Counted from the stretch's first letter, positions 8,401-18,422 are shown. The stretch is DNA of 64,000 nucleotides from Fimbriimonadia bacterium (GCA_030427425.1 JAUICQ010000008.1:23976-87975), one strand, 5' to 3'. Program-made: numbers and translations. The notes: generated by a model from the sequence alone, not told the origin.

Positions 8401-9588
8401 TTAACTAAGATTAAACGATTTTAGGAGCTTAAGGGAGTAGAGTAGGATGAGTAATACACCTATTGCACTGATGTAAAAAATGGTTCCGGTAGAAGTGTGT
8501 TGAAATAGAAATCCTCCTAGTGATATCCCTATCATCTGACCCAATAGGCTAAGAGTTTGTGAAATACCAAAAAGTGTAGATGCTTCATTATTTGGAAATA
8601 TTTTCATCTCTATCATCTTGTCGTAGTATCCGGAAGTGCTTAATGAGATAAAAAAGAGAACTAGGCTGCAAATAAAAAGATAATCATTATGATGGCTATT
8701 AGCGATCCCCAAGAGGGATGTTATTAACATGGTGTTTGTGAGAGTAAATCCACTTTTCAGACTGCTAGTAAACTTTGTTCTGCTAAGGAATCCCTGCATC
8801 AAAGATCCTGTCAGTCGGGAGTTCGCTAGGATTATTCCAGAAAGATGGATGGTATAGCCATAGTCGTGGATAATAATGGGGAGGTATCTCATAAATAAAT
8901 TTAACAAGATTGACGAAATAAATCCGTAACAGATTACAAAATGGAAGACGTTTTTATGCTCGTTATAGATGTCTGAAAAAAATTTTAAATTAAAGGTGAT
9001 AGGATCCTTTTCAGATAATACGGTATCATCTTCACTGTTAAATAAATATGGTACAAAACTGATTGTCCCAAAGAAAGATGCTGCGAGTAACACACTAATG
9101 TAATTGATTGCGGGTGCACTACAATCGTGTACCCAGTAGGTGCCTGCTAATGTGCCAAAGTAGGTTGTAATCCCCCCCGTCAACCCTATATCGGCATATC
9201 TCCGAGCTCTAAGCTCTTCATTAGGTATGTTATAGAGTATATTCTTGCCAACGAGGAGTACTATGTTTGCACCTATTCCCGCTATGATGGCAGAAATAAT
9301 TATAATATAGACTGGGCTAGCGAAACATCTTGTAGCTAAGCCAAGTCCGTACAGCAAAGAGCCTATCATTAATGGAGTTTTAATATTACTCCTGTTCAGA
9401 ATTGTGCCTATAAATGCTGCGAGGAGTCCGGTAGCAGCCATAACAGAGAAGTATATAGCGAAGTTCTCTGTTTTATTATTTGCATCGAACCATAGTGCAT
9501 GAATCGACGCTGAAAGATTCATGCCAAGATTAAAAAGGAAGTATACGATAACTACTGAAAAGTGCTTAGGGATAAATCGGGTTATCAT
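8401..9588 (-). CDS. MFS transporter
   Basis: A 395-residue polytopic membrane protein with about twelve hydrophobic segments in two halves and a central charged loop near residues 185-210, the usual layout of the major facilitator superfamily. The loop after the second helix (GTILNRSNIKTPLMIGSLLYG) is consistent with MFS motif A, though degenerate. The substrate cannot be told from sequence. It lies upstream of ppx in the same direction with a short gap and may be co-transcribed with ppx-ppk1. The gap to the divergent nuoF (9589-9775) should carry both promoters. Confidence 0.75.
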   Translation of the reverse strand: MITRFIPKHFSVVIVYFLFNLGMNLSASIHALWFDANNKTENFAIYFSVMAATGLLAAFIGTILNRSNIKTPLMIGSLLYGLGLATRCFASPVYIIIISAIIAGIGANIVLLVGKNILYNIPNEELRARRYADIGLTGGITTYFGTLAGTYWVHDCSAPAINYISVLLAASFFGTISFVPYLFNSEDDTVLSEKDPITFNLKFFSDIYNEHKNVFHFVICYGFISSILLNLFMRYLPIIIHDYGYTIHLSGIILANSRLTGSLMQGFLSRTKFTSSLKSGFTLTNTMLITSLLGIANSHHNDYLFICSLVLFFISLSTSGYYDKMIEMKIFPNNEASTLFGISQTLSLLGQMIGISLGGFLFQHTSTGTIFYISAIGVLLILLYSLKLLKSFNLS

Positions 9589-9775
9589 TTTAAGTGGACA
9601 CTCTCTTTAAGTATCTCATAATTCTCTACGGTCTGCTGAGATGTGATGCCGAATTTCTCTTTATTATGGAATGAATATAATGTATAGGGATTCTATTTCT
9701 TAATTTTACCAAGTACAATGAGAGTAGAATTCATGATTCAAGTCGATACAGACTGTTAAAGATACTGGTTACATT

Positions 9776-11083
9776 ATGGCTGAAAAAAAAGTTCTTTTAA
9801 AATATTCGGATGACCCCACATACAAGACCCTAAACGGATATCTAGAATGCAACGGATATCGTGGATTGAAGAGTGCGATTGCAAAAGAGAGGCAGTTCAC
9901 GATAGATTCTATCAAGAGTGCAGGATTGCGGGGAAGGGGTGGTGCCGGATTCCCTACTTGGATAAAATGGAACGGTATCCCAAAAGAGAAGACCAAGAAG
10001 CATTATTTAATATGTAATGCGGACGAAGGCGAGCCAGGTACTTTTAAGGATAAGCAGTTGATGGAGGCTTGTCCCTTCCTATTAGTAGAGGGGATGACCA
10101 TTGCTGCTTATGCTACAAATGCAGATGTAGGATATATCTACATTCGTGGGGAGTATGTAGATGCTGCTAGGGCGTTACGTAGCGCGATAGATGAAGCTTA
10201 TCAGCGTGGATATCTTGGAAAGAATATTTTAGGGAGCGGGATGGATTTCGATCTTTACATCCACATGGGCGCAGGTGCTTATGAATGTGGAGAGGAATCG
10301 GCCTTGATGAGTTCTTTGATGGGTGAGAGAGGGATGCCCAGATTAAAATTCCCGCACGCTCCGCTACCTACCGTTTCGGGTGTATTCGAGAGTCCAACAG
10401 TTATTAATAATGTGGAGACCTACTGTACTGTTCCGTCTATTCTGTATTATGGAGGCGAATGGTATAGCATGATGGGTGCTTCCACTAAGAATTCGAAGGG
10501 GACTAAAATCTTCTCGGTATCGGGGCATGTTAACAAGCCTGGGAATTATGAAATAGAATTCGGCACCCCGCTTTCCGAATTATTAGAGCTTGCTGGTGGG
10601 ATGAAGGGTGGGGCCTTGAAGGCGTGTATCCCTGGTGGAAGTTCGGTTCCTATGATTGACGCCGAAACTTGCGCTAAAGCAATAATCGGATATGAAGAGA
10701 TGGGTGAACATAAAACCATGGTGGGATCTGGTGGATGTATGTTCCTTAATGAACACACTTGCATAGTCTCTTTTATCTGGCGTACGTCTCTGTTCTACGC
10801 AAATGAGAGTTGCGGTAAGTGTACACCTTGTAGGGAGGGTACTAGATGGATGAACGAAGTTTTAGAGCGTATAGTAAAGGGGAACGGTAAAGAGGGCGAT
10901 ATCGAGACTCTACTGGACATATGCAGTCAGATTGATGGTCGTTCCTTCTGCGGGCTTGGTGATGCTGCCTGCTGGCCGGTAGCGGGGGCTATAAGGGTGT
11001 TCCGTGAAGAGTTTGAATACTATATTCAGCATGGCAAGAGTATGGTGAAATCGAAGTTCCAGAAGTCGATGTTGCCTGCTTAA
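9776..11083 (+). CDS. nuoF: NADH-quinone oxidoreductase subunit F
   Basis: NADH-oxidising flavoprotein of respiratory complex I. It carries FMN, the NADH site and the N3 4Fe-4S cluster. Over 435 residues the protein shows the NADH/FMN glycine-rich motif LRGRGGAGFPTWIKW near residues 51-65, NADEGEPGTFKD, the second nucleotide motif GAYECGEESALM, and the cluster ligands ESCGKCTPCREG with the fourth Cys in FCGLGDAACWP. Length is normal. No nuoE, nuoG or other complex I gene lies in the window, so the nuo genes are dispersed. This is unusual for free-living bacteria but seen in rearranged symbiont genomes. Confidence 0.96.
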   Translation: MAEKKVLLKYSDDPTYKTLNGYLECNGYRGLKSAIAKERQFTIDSIKSAGLRGRGGAGFPTWIKWNGIPKEKTKKHYLICNADEGEPGTFKDKQLMEACPFLLVEGMTIAAYATNADVGYIYIRGEYVDAARALRSAIDEAYQRGYLGKNILGSGMDFDLYIHMGAGAYECGEESALMSSLMGERGMPRLKFPHAPLPTVSGVFESPTVINNVETYCTVPSILYYGGEWYSMMGASTKNSKGTKIFSVSGHVNKPGNYEIEFGTPLSELLELAGGMKGGALKACIPGGSSVPMIDAETCAKAIIGYEEMGEHKTMVGSGGCMFLNEHTCIVSFIWRTSLFYANESCGKCTPCREGTRWMNEVLERIVKGNGKEGDIETLLDICSQIDGRSFCGLGDAACWPVAGAIRVFREEFEYYIQHGKSMVKSKFQKSMLPA

Positions 11084-11268
11084 TATTGTATTCTGTTATA
11101 GGCACCTATTAGCTGGTTTGGTTGCATTTGTTGTAACTATTAGAATATCCATGTGTCACTTAAATGTGATGAAAAGTCGGGCGTTTACTCCATAGGTGTT
11201 CGCTAATTTCTGTATTTTGTTATGGTAATACTTTATAAAGTATGTTTAATAGTGTTAAGGCAAAATAA

Positions 11269-11276
11269 GGTAAAAT
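11269..11276 (+). promoter_or_regulatory. Possible -10 element before the lipoprotein gene
   Basis: GGTAAAAT lies 25 bases upstream of the ATG at 11302, in AT-rich DNA. It is the same octamer as before the metal operon and both tRNA genes. Confidence 0.3.
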
Positions 11277-11301
11277 TAGGTATAAATACAGGAAGTAGTT
11301 T

Positions 11302-12234
11302 ATGAAGAATTATAGAAAGTTTTTAAAGACCGTAGGTTTATGCTTGCCAGCATTATTGTCAGTTCCAGGATGTGGGGATCCGAAGAAAGATACTCCTCCG
11401 AATGATGGCGGAGGTAAACCTCAGAAAACTCGTTTAGAGCAAGCTAAGGAAGCTGCCGATGCCGCAAAAGTGGAAAACGATACTCTTATTCGTAACATCG
11501 AAGGTTTTGTCGACCAGTTAAAAGAAGATGATAAAGGTGTATTCTCTGCTAAATTACAAGGATTAAAAGGTACAAACGTAGTGGGAGATGCTCCAGCAGA
11601 GGCTGATACAGCTGAGAAGCAGATAGAATTCTATAATGATACAAAAACTAATTTGGAAGCATTGAAAAGTGAATTAGAAATACTTTATAGTAACGTGTAT
11701 AATAAATTAGTTGAATATGCCAAAGCTGATGCTGAAGCAACAGCAGTCGCTGAAGCAAAAACAAAGGTAGAGGTGTTTATTCAAAACCTACAAGATGCTA
11801 CAAAATTAGATGAAATAATTAGAGCATTGGAAGATGTTAATGCTGTTACTGATGATGTAGAAAAATCTGGACTAAAAGCTGATGTCCAAGAAGCAGTGAA
11901 CTTTGCTAAAGTTAAAGCAGCTGGTATAAATACTTATTTAAATGCTGTTCAGGAAGCTAATAGAAATGATGTATTGCCTAAGGTAGAAGCATTTCTTGCA
12001 GATTGGAAGAATGGTGTATTAGATGATTTTGCTGCAGAGAACCATTATGATGAGAGCGTCTTGTTGAAAGAGATATTCGGTGGTGTAGCTATTGAAGAAG
12101 GTACTACTTTTAATGATGGACAGGCAAGTTTGTTGAATAAGGTGTTTCAACTTGAAGGCGATGATGTAATAGCGGCAGATATGGAAATATCGGAAGATCA
12201 AGCTGAATCCATTAATAATTATTTTGAAATATAA
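11302..12234 (+). CDS. Predicted lipoprotein, alpha-helical, unknown function
   Basis: A 310-residue protein with a signal peptide and a lipobox (LLSVPGC) placing a lipidated Cys at about residue 24. A short Gly/Pro/Lys-rich linker follows. The rest is acidic and predicted almost wholly helical, rich in Ala, Glu, Lys and Asp with few aromatics, like spirochaete-type surface lipoproteins. I recognise no enzyme motif. It has its own AT-rich upstream region and a strong terminator after it, so it is probably a single-gene unit. The neighbouring lipoprotein at 12497 is similar in style but not obviously homologous. Confidence 0.75.
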   Translation: MKNYRKFLKTVGLCLPALLSVPGCGDPKKDTPPNDGGGKPQKTRLEQAKEAADAAKVENDTLIRNIEGFVDQLKEDDKGVFSAKLQGLKGTNVVGDAPAEADTAEKQIEFYNDTKTNLEALKSELEILYSNVYNKLVEYAKADAEATAVAEAKTKVEVFIQNLQDATKLDEIIRALEDVNAVTDDVEKSGLKADVQEAVNFAKVKAAGINTYLNAVQEANRNDVLPKVEAFLADWKNGVLDDFAAENHYDESVLLKEIFGGVAIEEGTTFNDGQASLLNKVFQLEGDDVIAADMEISEDQAESINNYFEI

Positions 12235-12255
12235 GAGATCCTCAGATGCTAGGAT

Positions 12256-12307
12256 AAAAGCACGTAGATCCAAATGATTTTTCATTTGGATCTACGTGCT
12301 TTTTTGT
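12256..12307. terminator. Strong intrinsic terminator
   Basis: A perfect 22 bp inverted repeat (12256-12277 and 12282-12303) with a TTTT loop, flanked by A residues on the left and a T run on the right. It follows the lipoprotein gene by about 20 bases and could work in both directions. Confidence 0.92.
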
Positions 12308-12496
12308 GTGGTGTGATTCAAAAAATATAAAAACATTTATATAAACTTTAGGTTCTAATCTGTTTATATATTCATAAAGATAGAAATATGCTTAGAATAA
12401 CGATGGATTTAACATAATAATACTGCTTGTAGGTCAGTAATTGCTATAAATAAAGTATGCTATTGAAACAGTATTGAAAAGCACGTGTGGTAGGCT

Positions 12497-13039
12497 ATGA
12501 AGAATTGTAAGGATGTTGTGTTGAAAAAAGGGATTTGTTTATTTAGTATTATATCAGTAGCAGTAGTAGGGTGTTCAGGAGCAAGTAGTATGAATGGATT
12601 ACCACCAGAAAATAAAACAACCTGGTTTGATTCGAATGTTAGCGAATTTAAATCTAATATAAAAGAATCGGAGTGTTGTGTAGAACCAATTAAATTAACA
12701 GGTGAGATAGGTAATGCTTTTAAATTTGCAGAAAGGGCTTTGGAAGAGGCTTCAGAAAATATAAACTCCTATGCTAACTTAGGGTATGAAGAAAAACTTT
12801 TAGTAGATTTCGATTCCGCACTGAAATCATTAGATGATGTAACAGATACTAAGCAAGAAGGGGAATTTCAATCTATGAAAAAAGAAATTATAATGAAGCT
12901 GTTTAGTAATGGGAAGATAGTAGCAGACAGAGAGAGTGCCGTTGATAAATCTCTGCAAGAATATCAGAAAACCCTGGAAGATCTTGAAAAAAAAATAACT
13001 ACTCTATACCAATCTCAAACAGTATTTGACATTCAGTAG
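12497..13039 (+). CDS. Predicted lipoprotein, unknown function
   Basis: A 180-residue protein with a basic n-region, a hydrophobic core and a lipobox (VAVVGC) giving a lipidated Cys near residue 26. The mature part is hydrophilic and mostly helical, ending in a coiled-coil-like stretch (SLQEYQKTLEDLEKKITTLYQ). Two adjacent cysteines occur in ESECCVEP. No known domain is recognised. A short CCTATT/AATAGG hairpin follows the stop codon. It is probably a surface or periplasmic protein of this lineage. Confidence 0.72.
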   Translation: MKNCKDVVLKKGICLFSIISVAVVGCSGASSMNGLPPENKTTWFDSNVSEFKSNIKESECCVEPIKLTGEIGNAFKFAERALEEASENINSYANLGYEEKLLVDFDSALKSLDDVTDTKQEGEFQSMKKEIIMKLFSNGKIVADRESAVDKSLQEYQKTLEDLEKKITTLYQSQTVFDIQ

Positions 13040-13159
13040 CCTATTCTTAACAATAGGTAGATGTGGTCTATCTTTATCTAGTACAATATAGATAGAATAA
13101 TTATTTTATTGGCCTCACCACATAATTTAAAAAGGGTGTGGCCAAATTTTTGGTATATC

Positions 13160-14977
13160 ATGGATAAAATTAGAAACATCGCTATTATAGCTCACGTCGA
13201 TCATGGAAAAACAACTCTGGTAGATTCCATCTTTAAGCAAGCCGGATTATTTAGGGATAATCAGAGCGTTCAAGATAGGGTAATGGACAACAACGATCTA
13301 GAGCGTGAGCGTGGGATTACGATTCTTTCTAAGGTAGCAAGTGTTAGGTATAAAGATTACAAAATAAACATTGTAGATACACCGGGTCACGCCGATTTTG
13401 GTGGTGAGGTGGAGCGTATTTTATCCATGGTAGACGGGGTTCTGCTTGTTGTTGATGCGTGTGAGGGACCAATGCCGCAGACCAGGTTCGTACTTTCTAA
13501 GGCGTTTCAGAACAAACTCAAGGTAGTGGTATGTGTCAACAAGTTGGACAGAGAAGGATCTAGACCGCTCGAGGCTTATGATAAGACCATAGACCTCTTT
13601 ATCGATCTTGGTGCAGATGAAGATGCATTAGAATTCCCTGTATTATATACTTCAGGTGCATCCGGCTTTGCTAAAACCTCTCCAGAAGGGAATGAGACCG
13701 ATCTTAGAGCATTATTTGAACAGATAGTAGAGACTATTCCTGCTCCTGCAGTAAAGCCTGAAGAGCCAACTCTTCTCCAGATAAATAATTTGGACTATTC
13801 CGATTATCTTGGAAGAATGTTTGGTGGTAAGCTGCTTGCTGGAAAAATTAAAGTAGGGAACAGGTTGGTTCAGATAAGAGAAGGGAAACAAGTAGGTTTC
13901 AATGTTACGAAAATCTGGACATATGAAGGATTGAAGATTAAAGAGATTGAAGAAGCTAATGCTGGTGAGATAGTGATGCTTTCTGGTTTAGAAGATGTAC
14001 TTATCAGTGACACTATCTGTGATGCGAACAATGTTCGAGTGCTACCAAGGATAGAGATTGAACCATCAACTCTTAGTATGAACTTCTATCCTAACAGCTC
14101 TCCATTAGCCGGTAAAGATGGTGGTAAGTACTTAACTATCCATAAGATTCGCGAAAGGTTAGAGAAAGAAGAGAGTGTAAGTGTATCAATTAGTATCGAT
14201 AAAAATTCTCCTGCAGATGCAGTAAAAGTTTATGCTAGGGGAGAACTGCAGCTTTCGGTATTAATCGAGACGATGCGAAGAGAAGGGTATGAATTAGCTA
14301 TCTCCAGACCTGAAGTACTCTTTAAGAAAGAAGAAGGAAAGACCATGGAGCCATACGAATCGGTAACATTAGATCTTCCTGAAGAGGCTGTTGGTTCGGT
14401 TATGGAAGAATTAAGTAGGAGAAAAGGTTTGTTGCTGGACATGGGGAATCCTGTCCATGGGCGATCGAAGTTGCAGTATGAGATTCCTACAAGAGGACTA
14501 ATCGGCTTCCGTAGTAATTATCTTACACTCACTAGAGGTTTAGGTATTATGGGTAGCATCTATCTGGGTTATAAAGATTATGCTGGTAGCGTACAGAGCA
14601 GATGTGTGGGATCGTTAATTGCTAAAGATCCGGGCAAGGTCACTAGATACGCTTATGAGGATGTACAGGAGAGAGGTACCTTGTTCTATCCAGTTGGTAC
14701 CGAAGTGTATGGTGGTATGATTGTAGGCGCTTGTTCTAGAGATGAAGACTTAGTAGTGAACATAACCAAGAGTAAAGCTGCTAATAATATGAGAAGTGCA
14801 AATTCTGAAGCAACTACAACGCTTGATGCACACCAAGAGTTTAGTTTAGAGCAAGGGCTAAGCTGGTTGCGTGATGATGAGCTACTTGAGATTACTCCAA
14901 AGAGCTTAAGGTTTAGAAAGAAATTGCTGGATCATTCTGAGAGAAGAGTGGCTGAAAGACGTGGCGCAACTGTTTAG
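13160..14977 (+). CDS. typA: Ribosome-binding translational GTPase TypA/BipA
   Basis: Elongation-factor-like GTPase that binds ribosomes and helps assembly and stress adaptation. The G domain shows G1 [11 protein letters not shown]2 in RERGITI, G3 [12 protein letters not shown] and G4 NKLD. The EF-G domain III/V-like and BipA-specific C-terminal parts follow ([29 protein letters not shown]). I place the start at the ATG at 13160, giving [16 protein letters not shown] as in the family and 605 residues, the usual size. An in-frame TTG at 13109 would add 17 unrelated residues. Confidence 0.95.
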   Translation: MDKIRNIAIIAHVDHGKTTLVDSIFKQAGLFRDNQSVQDRVMDNNDLERERGITILSKVASVRYKDYKINIVDTPGHADFGGEVERILSMVDGVLLVVDACEGPMPQTRFVLSKAFQNKLKVVVCVNKLDREGSRPLEAYDKTIDLFIDLGADEDALEFPVLYTSGASGFAKTSPEGNETDLRALFEQIVETIPAPAVKPEEPTLLQINNLDYSDYLGRMFGGKLLAGKIKVGNRLVQIREGKQVGFNVTKIWTYEGLKIKEIEEANAGEIVMLSGLEDVLISDTICDANNVRVLPRIEIEPSTLSMNFYPNSSPLAGKDGGKYLTIHKIRERLEKEESVSVSISIDKNSPADAVKVYARGELQLSVLIETMRREGYELAISRPEVLFKKEEGKTMEPYESVTLDLPEEAVGSVMEELSRRKGLLLDMGNPVHGRSKLQYEIPTRGLIGFRSNYLTLTRGLGIMGSIYLGYKDYAGSVQSRCVGSLIAKDPGKVTRYAYEDVQERGTLFYPVGTEVYGGMIVGACSRDEDLVVNITKSKAANNMRSANSEATTTLDAHQEFSLEQGLSWLRDDELLEITPKSLRFRKKLLDHSERRVAERRGATV

Positions 14978-14998
14978 TTTATAGATAGTAGCCTATAA

Positions 14999-15204
14999 TG
15001 TCACCCCGACCTTGTATATGGTTCCCCTTCGAGGACGGAGCGGGGTCCGTGACGTTCTAATAATCGCTTCTAATTTTTGGAAAACTACAGGAAGAATATG
15101 TTTACAATTGTCTGGATCCCCTTCGAGGATGATAAATCAGAGGCGGCGCTATAGCTATCATCTAGCTCCCCACCACGCCGTCCTCCTCGTAAGGGGATCT
15201 ATGG
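14999..15204. repeat. Left arm of nested inverted repeats flanking a secreted protein gene
   Basis: 14999-15041 is an imperfect inverted copy of 16978-17020 (about four in five bases agree by eye). 15142-15197 is an imperfect inverted copy of 16655-16710, sharing ggcggcgc, ctagctccccaccac and the end. Between them, 15112-15133 is a family B box (ctggatccccttcgaggat). An apparent short reading frame over this region is an artefact of the repeat. Confidence 0.8.
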
Positions 15205-15209
15205 ATTCT

Positions 15210-16538
15210 TCAAGATCTTTCCCCTAACACCTTAACAGCCTCTAGCAGCTTAACCCGTGGAAGATGCATGACATAGGCTTCAACGCGTTGTTCAGTGTTT
15301 AATCCGAGTCCTGCGATGATATATCTATCCGATTCTCGATAGTATTTTATAACTGATGCTGTTAAGTATTTCCAGGTTTCCAATTTCTCTTTTTCACTTT
15401 TATCTGCAGTATCGGTGAATAGTTTAATGGCAGCCGATTTAAATGTAGACACCGTATCTTCCATATGTTCTTCAAATGTTTTTATTTCATTAATTGCTTG
15501 AAAAACATCTTCAAGTTTGAAAATAAGAACTCCTTTATCTGTGATTTTGCCAAATATTGCATAATGACTAGTGGGTGTGAGAGGACTGTAGGAATTATCC
15601 AGTGTTATATCGTATGAATGATGGTATGCTGTCCCGATAATATACTTTCCATTATTACTAATGGCTTCACATCGCATATTTAGGTGTGGAGGAAATTGCT
15701 GCTGTGAAAAAGGGAAAATATTATTCCCGAAAAAATTGTTCATTACATAGAAAGATTGTAGTTTAATACCTGTAGCGTTATCGGCTATATGATAATTCCA
15801 TACAACATAATCATGTGAAGGAGTAGCGCATACATCTTGAGGAATATACTTAGCTGGGTGGTGACAGATGGAGTGTTGCGTGAATTTATCTTCCTCTTTA
15901 ATCCACCTTACTGGCGTGAAGTTATCACCAGTGAATCCGAACAGGCTCTCACCGTTACGACTAATGGCTGAGATATAGTGTGAATCGATTTCCTCCAAGG
16001 TGAAGAGTCCGGTTTCTGAAGAGCAGATGATGCTGGAATAGTTTTGAGATTCTGAAAATTTGGTGTACTTGTTTATGGCTGCAAAACTTCCATCGCAGGA
16101 GATGTTGCCATCTAGAATGTCTCCGCTTACAATTGGGGTGTAGTTTTTTTTCTCTCCATTATGATGTTTAATCTCTAAACGAAAACTATCTTCTTCATTG
16201 AATTTTAATAAAGAGGTGTTAGATAAGCTAGAACTACTAGAAATTGTAGCGTTTTTGATTATTGTTGCAGGTCTGTTTAATGATGGGGCACCAGTGTTTG
16301 TGGAGCTTGGTAACTCTAATTCTAGTGAAAATTTGTCAAAGCTTTTTATTGAAGATAGATTTAAGTGAATTTTGTTTCCGGTAGGAGATATGTTTTTAAC
16401 ATTAATTGTAAAGCACTCCAGATTGCCCTGTTCAAGAACTTCTTGCATGTCTGGGTATCCGCATCCGATTAACTCTTTAGCGTAGACGAATTGTAATAAG
16501 GACAGTATAACAGCGGTATAAGTGATGATGTTTTTCAT
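15210..16538 (-). CDS. Secreted protein of unknown function, weak HAF-type/beta-propeller-like repeats
   Basis: A 442-residue protein with a clear signal peptide (hydrophobic stretch ending FVYA, with cleavage likely before KELIGC). No catalytic motif is recognised. Two segments look alike and resemble the extracellular HAF repeat pattern of an Asn/Asp-Gly turn, a beta strand and an aromatic-Trp/Phe-Gly end: ISRNGESLFGFTGDN followed by PVRWIKEE, and ISNNGKYIIGTAYHH followed by HYAIFGKI. The mature protein looks beta-rich. The gene is enclosed by nested inverted repeats and lies convergent to typA. Codon and base use do not look clearly foreign by eye. Function unknown. Confidence 0.65.
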   Translation of the reverse strand: MKNIITYTAVILSLLQFVYAKELIGCGYPDMQEVLEQGNLECFTINVKNISPTGNKIHLNLSSIKSFDKFSLELELPSSTNTGAPSLNRPATIIKNATISSSSSLSNTSLLKFNEEDSFRLEIKHHNGEKKNYTPIVSGDILDGNISCDGSFAAINKYTKFSESQNYSSIICSSETGLFTLEEIDSHYISAISRNGESLFGFTGDNFTPVRWIKEEDKFTQHSICHHPAKYIPQDVCATPSHDYVVWNYHIADNATGIKLQSFYVMNNFFGNNIFPFSQQQFPPHLNMRCEAISNNGKYIIGTAYHHSYDITLDNSYSPLTPTSHYAIFGKITDKGVLIFKLEDVFQAINEIKTFEEHMEDTVSTFKSAAIKLFTDTADKSEKEKLETWKYLTASVIKYYRESDRYIIAGLGLNTEQRVEAYVMHLPRVKLLEAVKVLGERS

Positions 16539-17165
16539 GGTGGAACTCTTTTAATAAATTTTATTGATTGTATCATCATTTTGGTATTTTTACTATGAAA
16601 ATTATAATTATTCTTTAATATTGTATTAATTTAGAGCGTTTATTGAGAGGCTATGGGCCCTTTCGATGATGACATCGTGGTGGGGAGCTAGGTAATTGCG
16701 ATGCGCCGCCTTTTATCACATGAAGAGACTTACAATCCTCGAAGGGGGGCAAATAGAGTATACAAATTATTCTTCCTTAGTTTGCAATAACTTAGAAGTG
16801 TTAATTAGAAGGTCATGGTCACCGAGGATATATGATCTCGGTGTGACAAATTGGAGTGTGGTAGTGATATTCGAGTGAGTGGATCCCCTTCGAGGATGAC
16901 GGTGTGGTGGGGAAGTGGGTGGTAGGTGTGGCTCCGCATTTGAGACCTTATGCCAGTATCAGAAGATGTTGGGCACAGCTCCGTCCTCGAAGGGGAACGA
17001 TATATAATCTCGGGGCGACATTTTGGGTGTGGGAGGTGGATTGTTAAAAGATTGTATCTTGTAGTGTTATTTTCTAATGAGATTCAGTTCAGTATATGAT
17101 TTTCTTCCTTAGCTTGCTAAAAATATTACATTCGCGCCGAATAATTAATATATAATCTAAGTAAT
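16539..17165. repeat. Gene-free spacer, right arm of inverted repeats plus dispersed repeats
   Basis: This 627-base stretch has no convincing gene. It holds the inner inverted arm (16655-16710), a family A hairpin (16812-16847, arms GTCATGGTCACCGAG and CTCGGTGTGAC), a family B box near 16881-16901 and the outer inverted arm (16978-17020). The final 100 bases are AT-rich and must contain the lgt promoter. Short reading frames over the repeats are not supported. Confidence 0.75.
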
Positions 17166-17948
17166 ATGTATCCAGAATTATTTAGAATAGGTAGTTTTCC
17201 GGTTGCTACGTTTGGATTAATTTCTGCTGTTAGCTTTTTATTAACATTAAATTTAATTCTTAAACGATCGGTTAGATATGGGATTGATCCGGACAAGATG
17301 TCCGATCTCTGCTTTTGGGGACTCCTTATCGGGATTTTAGGTGCTAGAATATGGTTTCTGGTAGATGCTAGGGATTATTATTTTCAGCATCCAGAAAAGA
17401 TGTTAACCTTACGATTTGAAGGTCTGACTAGTTTTGGTGGATTAGTAGGTGGCATATTTGCTATATCTATTTGGTTGTACAGAACGAATTATAGAATTAT
17501 TCCAGTGCTTGATACCATTTTTCCTTCTTCAGTATTCGGACTAGGTTTTTGTAGACTAGCCTGTATTTTTCACGGATGTTGTTATGGTGTAGAGAGTACC
17601 GGTCTGCCTTGGGGAATTTATCTACATAATGCAGTAAGACATCCAACCCAGCTATACGATTTATTTATTACTTGTGGTTTCATAGTAGCGCTATGGGTGT
17701 ATGAAAAAGTATGTTGTAAGAACGGATTACTTCCACTAGGCGTACCGCTATCATGGAGTTTGGTTGCTTATGGAGCAGGCAGAATCGTGAGTGAGTGCTG
17801 GCGAGTAAACGATGACGAAAGCATGACGATAGTGATGGGTTACATCGTATCGTACGCTCAGGTATACGCTGCTTTGATGATTGTGGCTGGTTTAATCGGC
17901 GTAATCTACTTCTACAAGCAGAATAATTATGTTGAGGGTGTGGAGTAG
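17166..17948 (+). CDS. lgt: Prolipoprotein diacylglyceryl transferase
   Basis: Transfers diacylglycerol from phosphatidylglycerol to the lipobox cysteine of prolipoproteins, in the cytoplasmic membrane. The 260-residue protein has about seven membrane segments. Lgt features are visible: FRIGSFPVATFGLI near the N terminus, LIGILGARIWFLV, GGLVGGIFAISIWLYR, the essential region GFCRLACIFHGCCYG, then RHPTQLYD and GAGRIVSECWR. Length is normal. The many lipoproteins predicted in this window are its substrates. It appears monocistronic, with a convergent lipoprotein gene beginning one base after its stop. Confidence 0.94.
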   Translation: MYPELFRIGSFPVATFGLISAVSFLLTLNLILKRSVRYGIDPDKMSDLCFWGLLIGILGARIWFLVDARDYYFQHPEKMLTLRFEGLTSFGGLVGGIFAISIWLYRTNYRIIPVLDTIFPSSVFGLGFCRLACIFHGCCYGVESTGLPWGIYLHNAVRHPTQLYDLFITCGFIVALWVYEKVCCKNGLLPLGVPLSWSLVAYGAGRIVSECWRVNDDESMTIVMGYIVSYAQVYAALMIVAGLIGVIYFYKQNNYVEGVE

Positions 17949-18422
17949 CTATCTTCCATGTAATTGTTCTAGGGAATCGCTAGTCCTCATCGCTGGTACA
18001 TAATTTTTCCTAAGTGGGACTCTACCGGAAGCGGGCTTTTCTTTTCTATAGAAGATAATAGTATTAGCATCCTGATATCTTAGTTTAATAGGGATGCCAA
18101 GACTTTTATCTTTTTTAATTACTTTGCTAACTGGTTTCCCATAGATAAATTCTGGTGTTAGGATATATTTTTTATTCTGTTTAATCCAATTACCACTACT
18201 AGGAATACCTGCTTCTATAAGCGTATAATTACCTTCTTCAAAAATCTTCAGGGTGATATCGTGTGCAGTATGTGTTGTAAGGGTCTCTTCCCGATTGTCT
18301 TCAATATACTGGGTTCCGTGCCAGGTGCCATAGATATGATCTTCATCTTCACATCCTGTTAGAACAATAGAAAGTGTAATCCCTAATAATATTTGGTTGA
18401 ATAGCTTTAGCGTGTATATCAT
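17949..18422 (-). CDS. Small predicted lipoprotein, unknown function
   Basis: A 157-residue protein with a signal peptide and lipobox (IVLTGC) giving a lipidated Cys at about residue 24. The mature part starts with Glu/Asp and contains the pattern IYGTWHGTQYIEDN, then short alternating strands, consistent with a small beta-barrel or lipocalin-like fold. This is a guess from pattern only. It is convergent with lgt, abutting its stop codon. No family recognised. Confidence 0.65.
   Translation of the reverse strand: MIYTLKLFNQILLGITLSIVLTGCEDEDHIYGTWHGTQYIEDNREETLTTHTAHDITLKIFEEGNYTLIEAGIPSSGNWIKQNKKYILTPEFIYGKPVSKVIKKDKSLGIPIKLRYQDANTIIFYRKEKPASGRVPLRKNYVPAMRTSDSLEQLHGR

Noticed and set aside
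15012..15227. 71-codon forward reading frame
   Set aside because: It lies wholly within dispersed and inverted repeat sequence and has no ribosome-binding site or protein-like composition.
16696..16878. 60-codon forward reading frame
   Set aside because: It spans an inverted repeat arm and a family A hairpin; the translation has no recognisable features.
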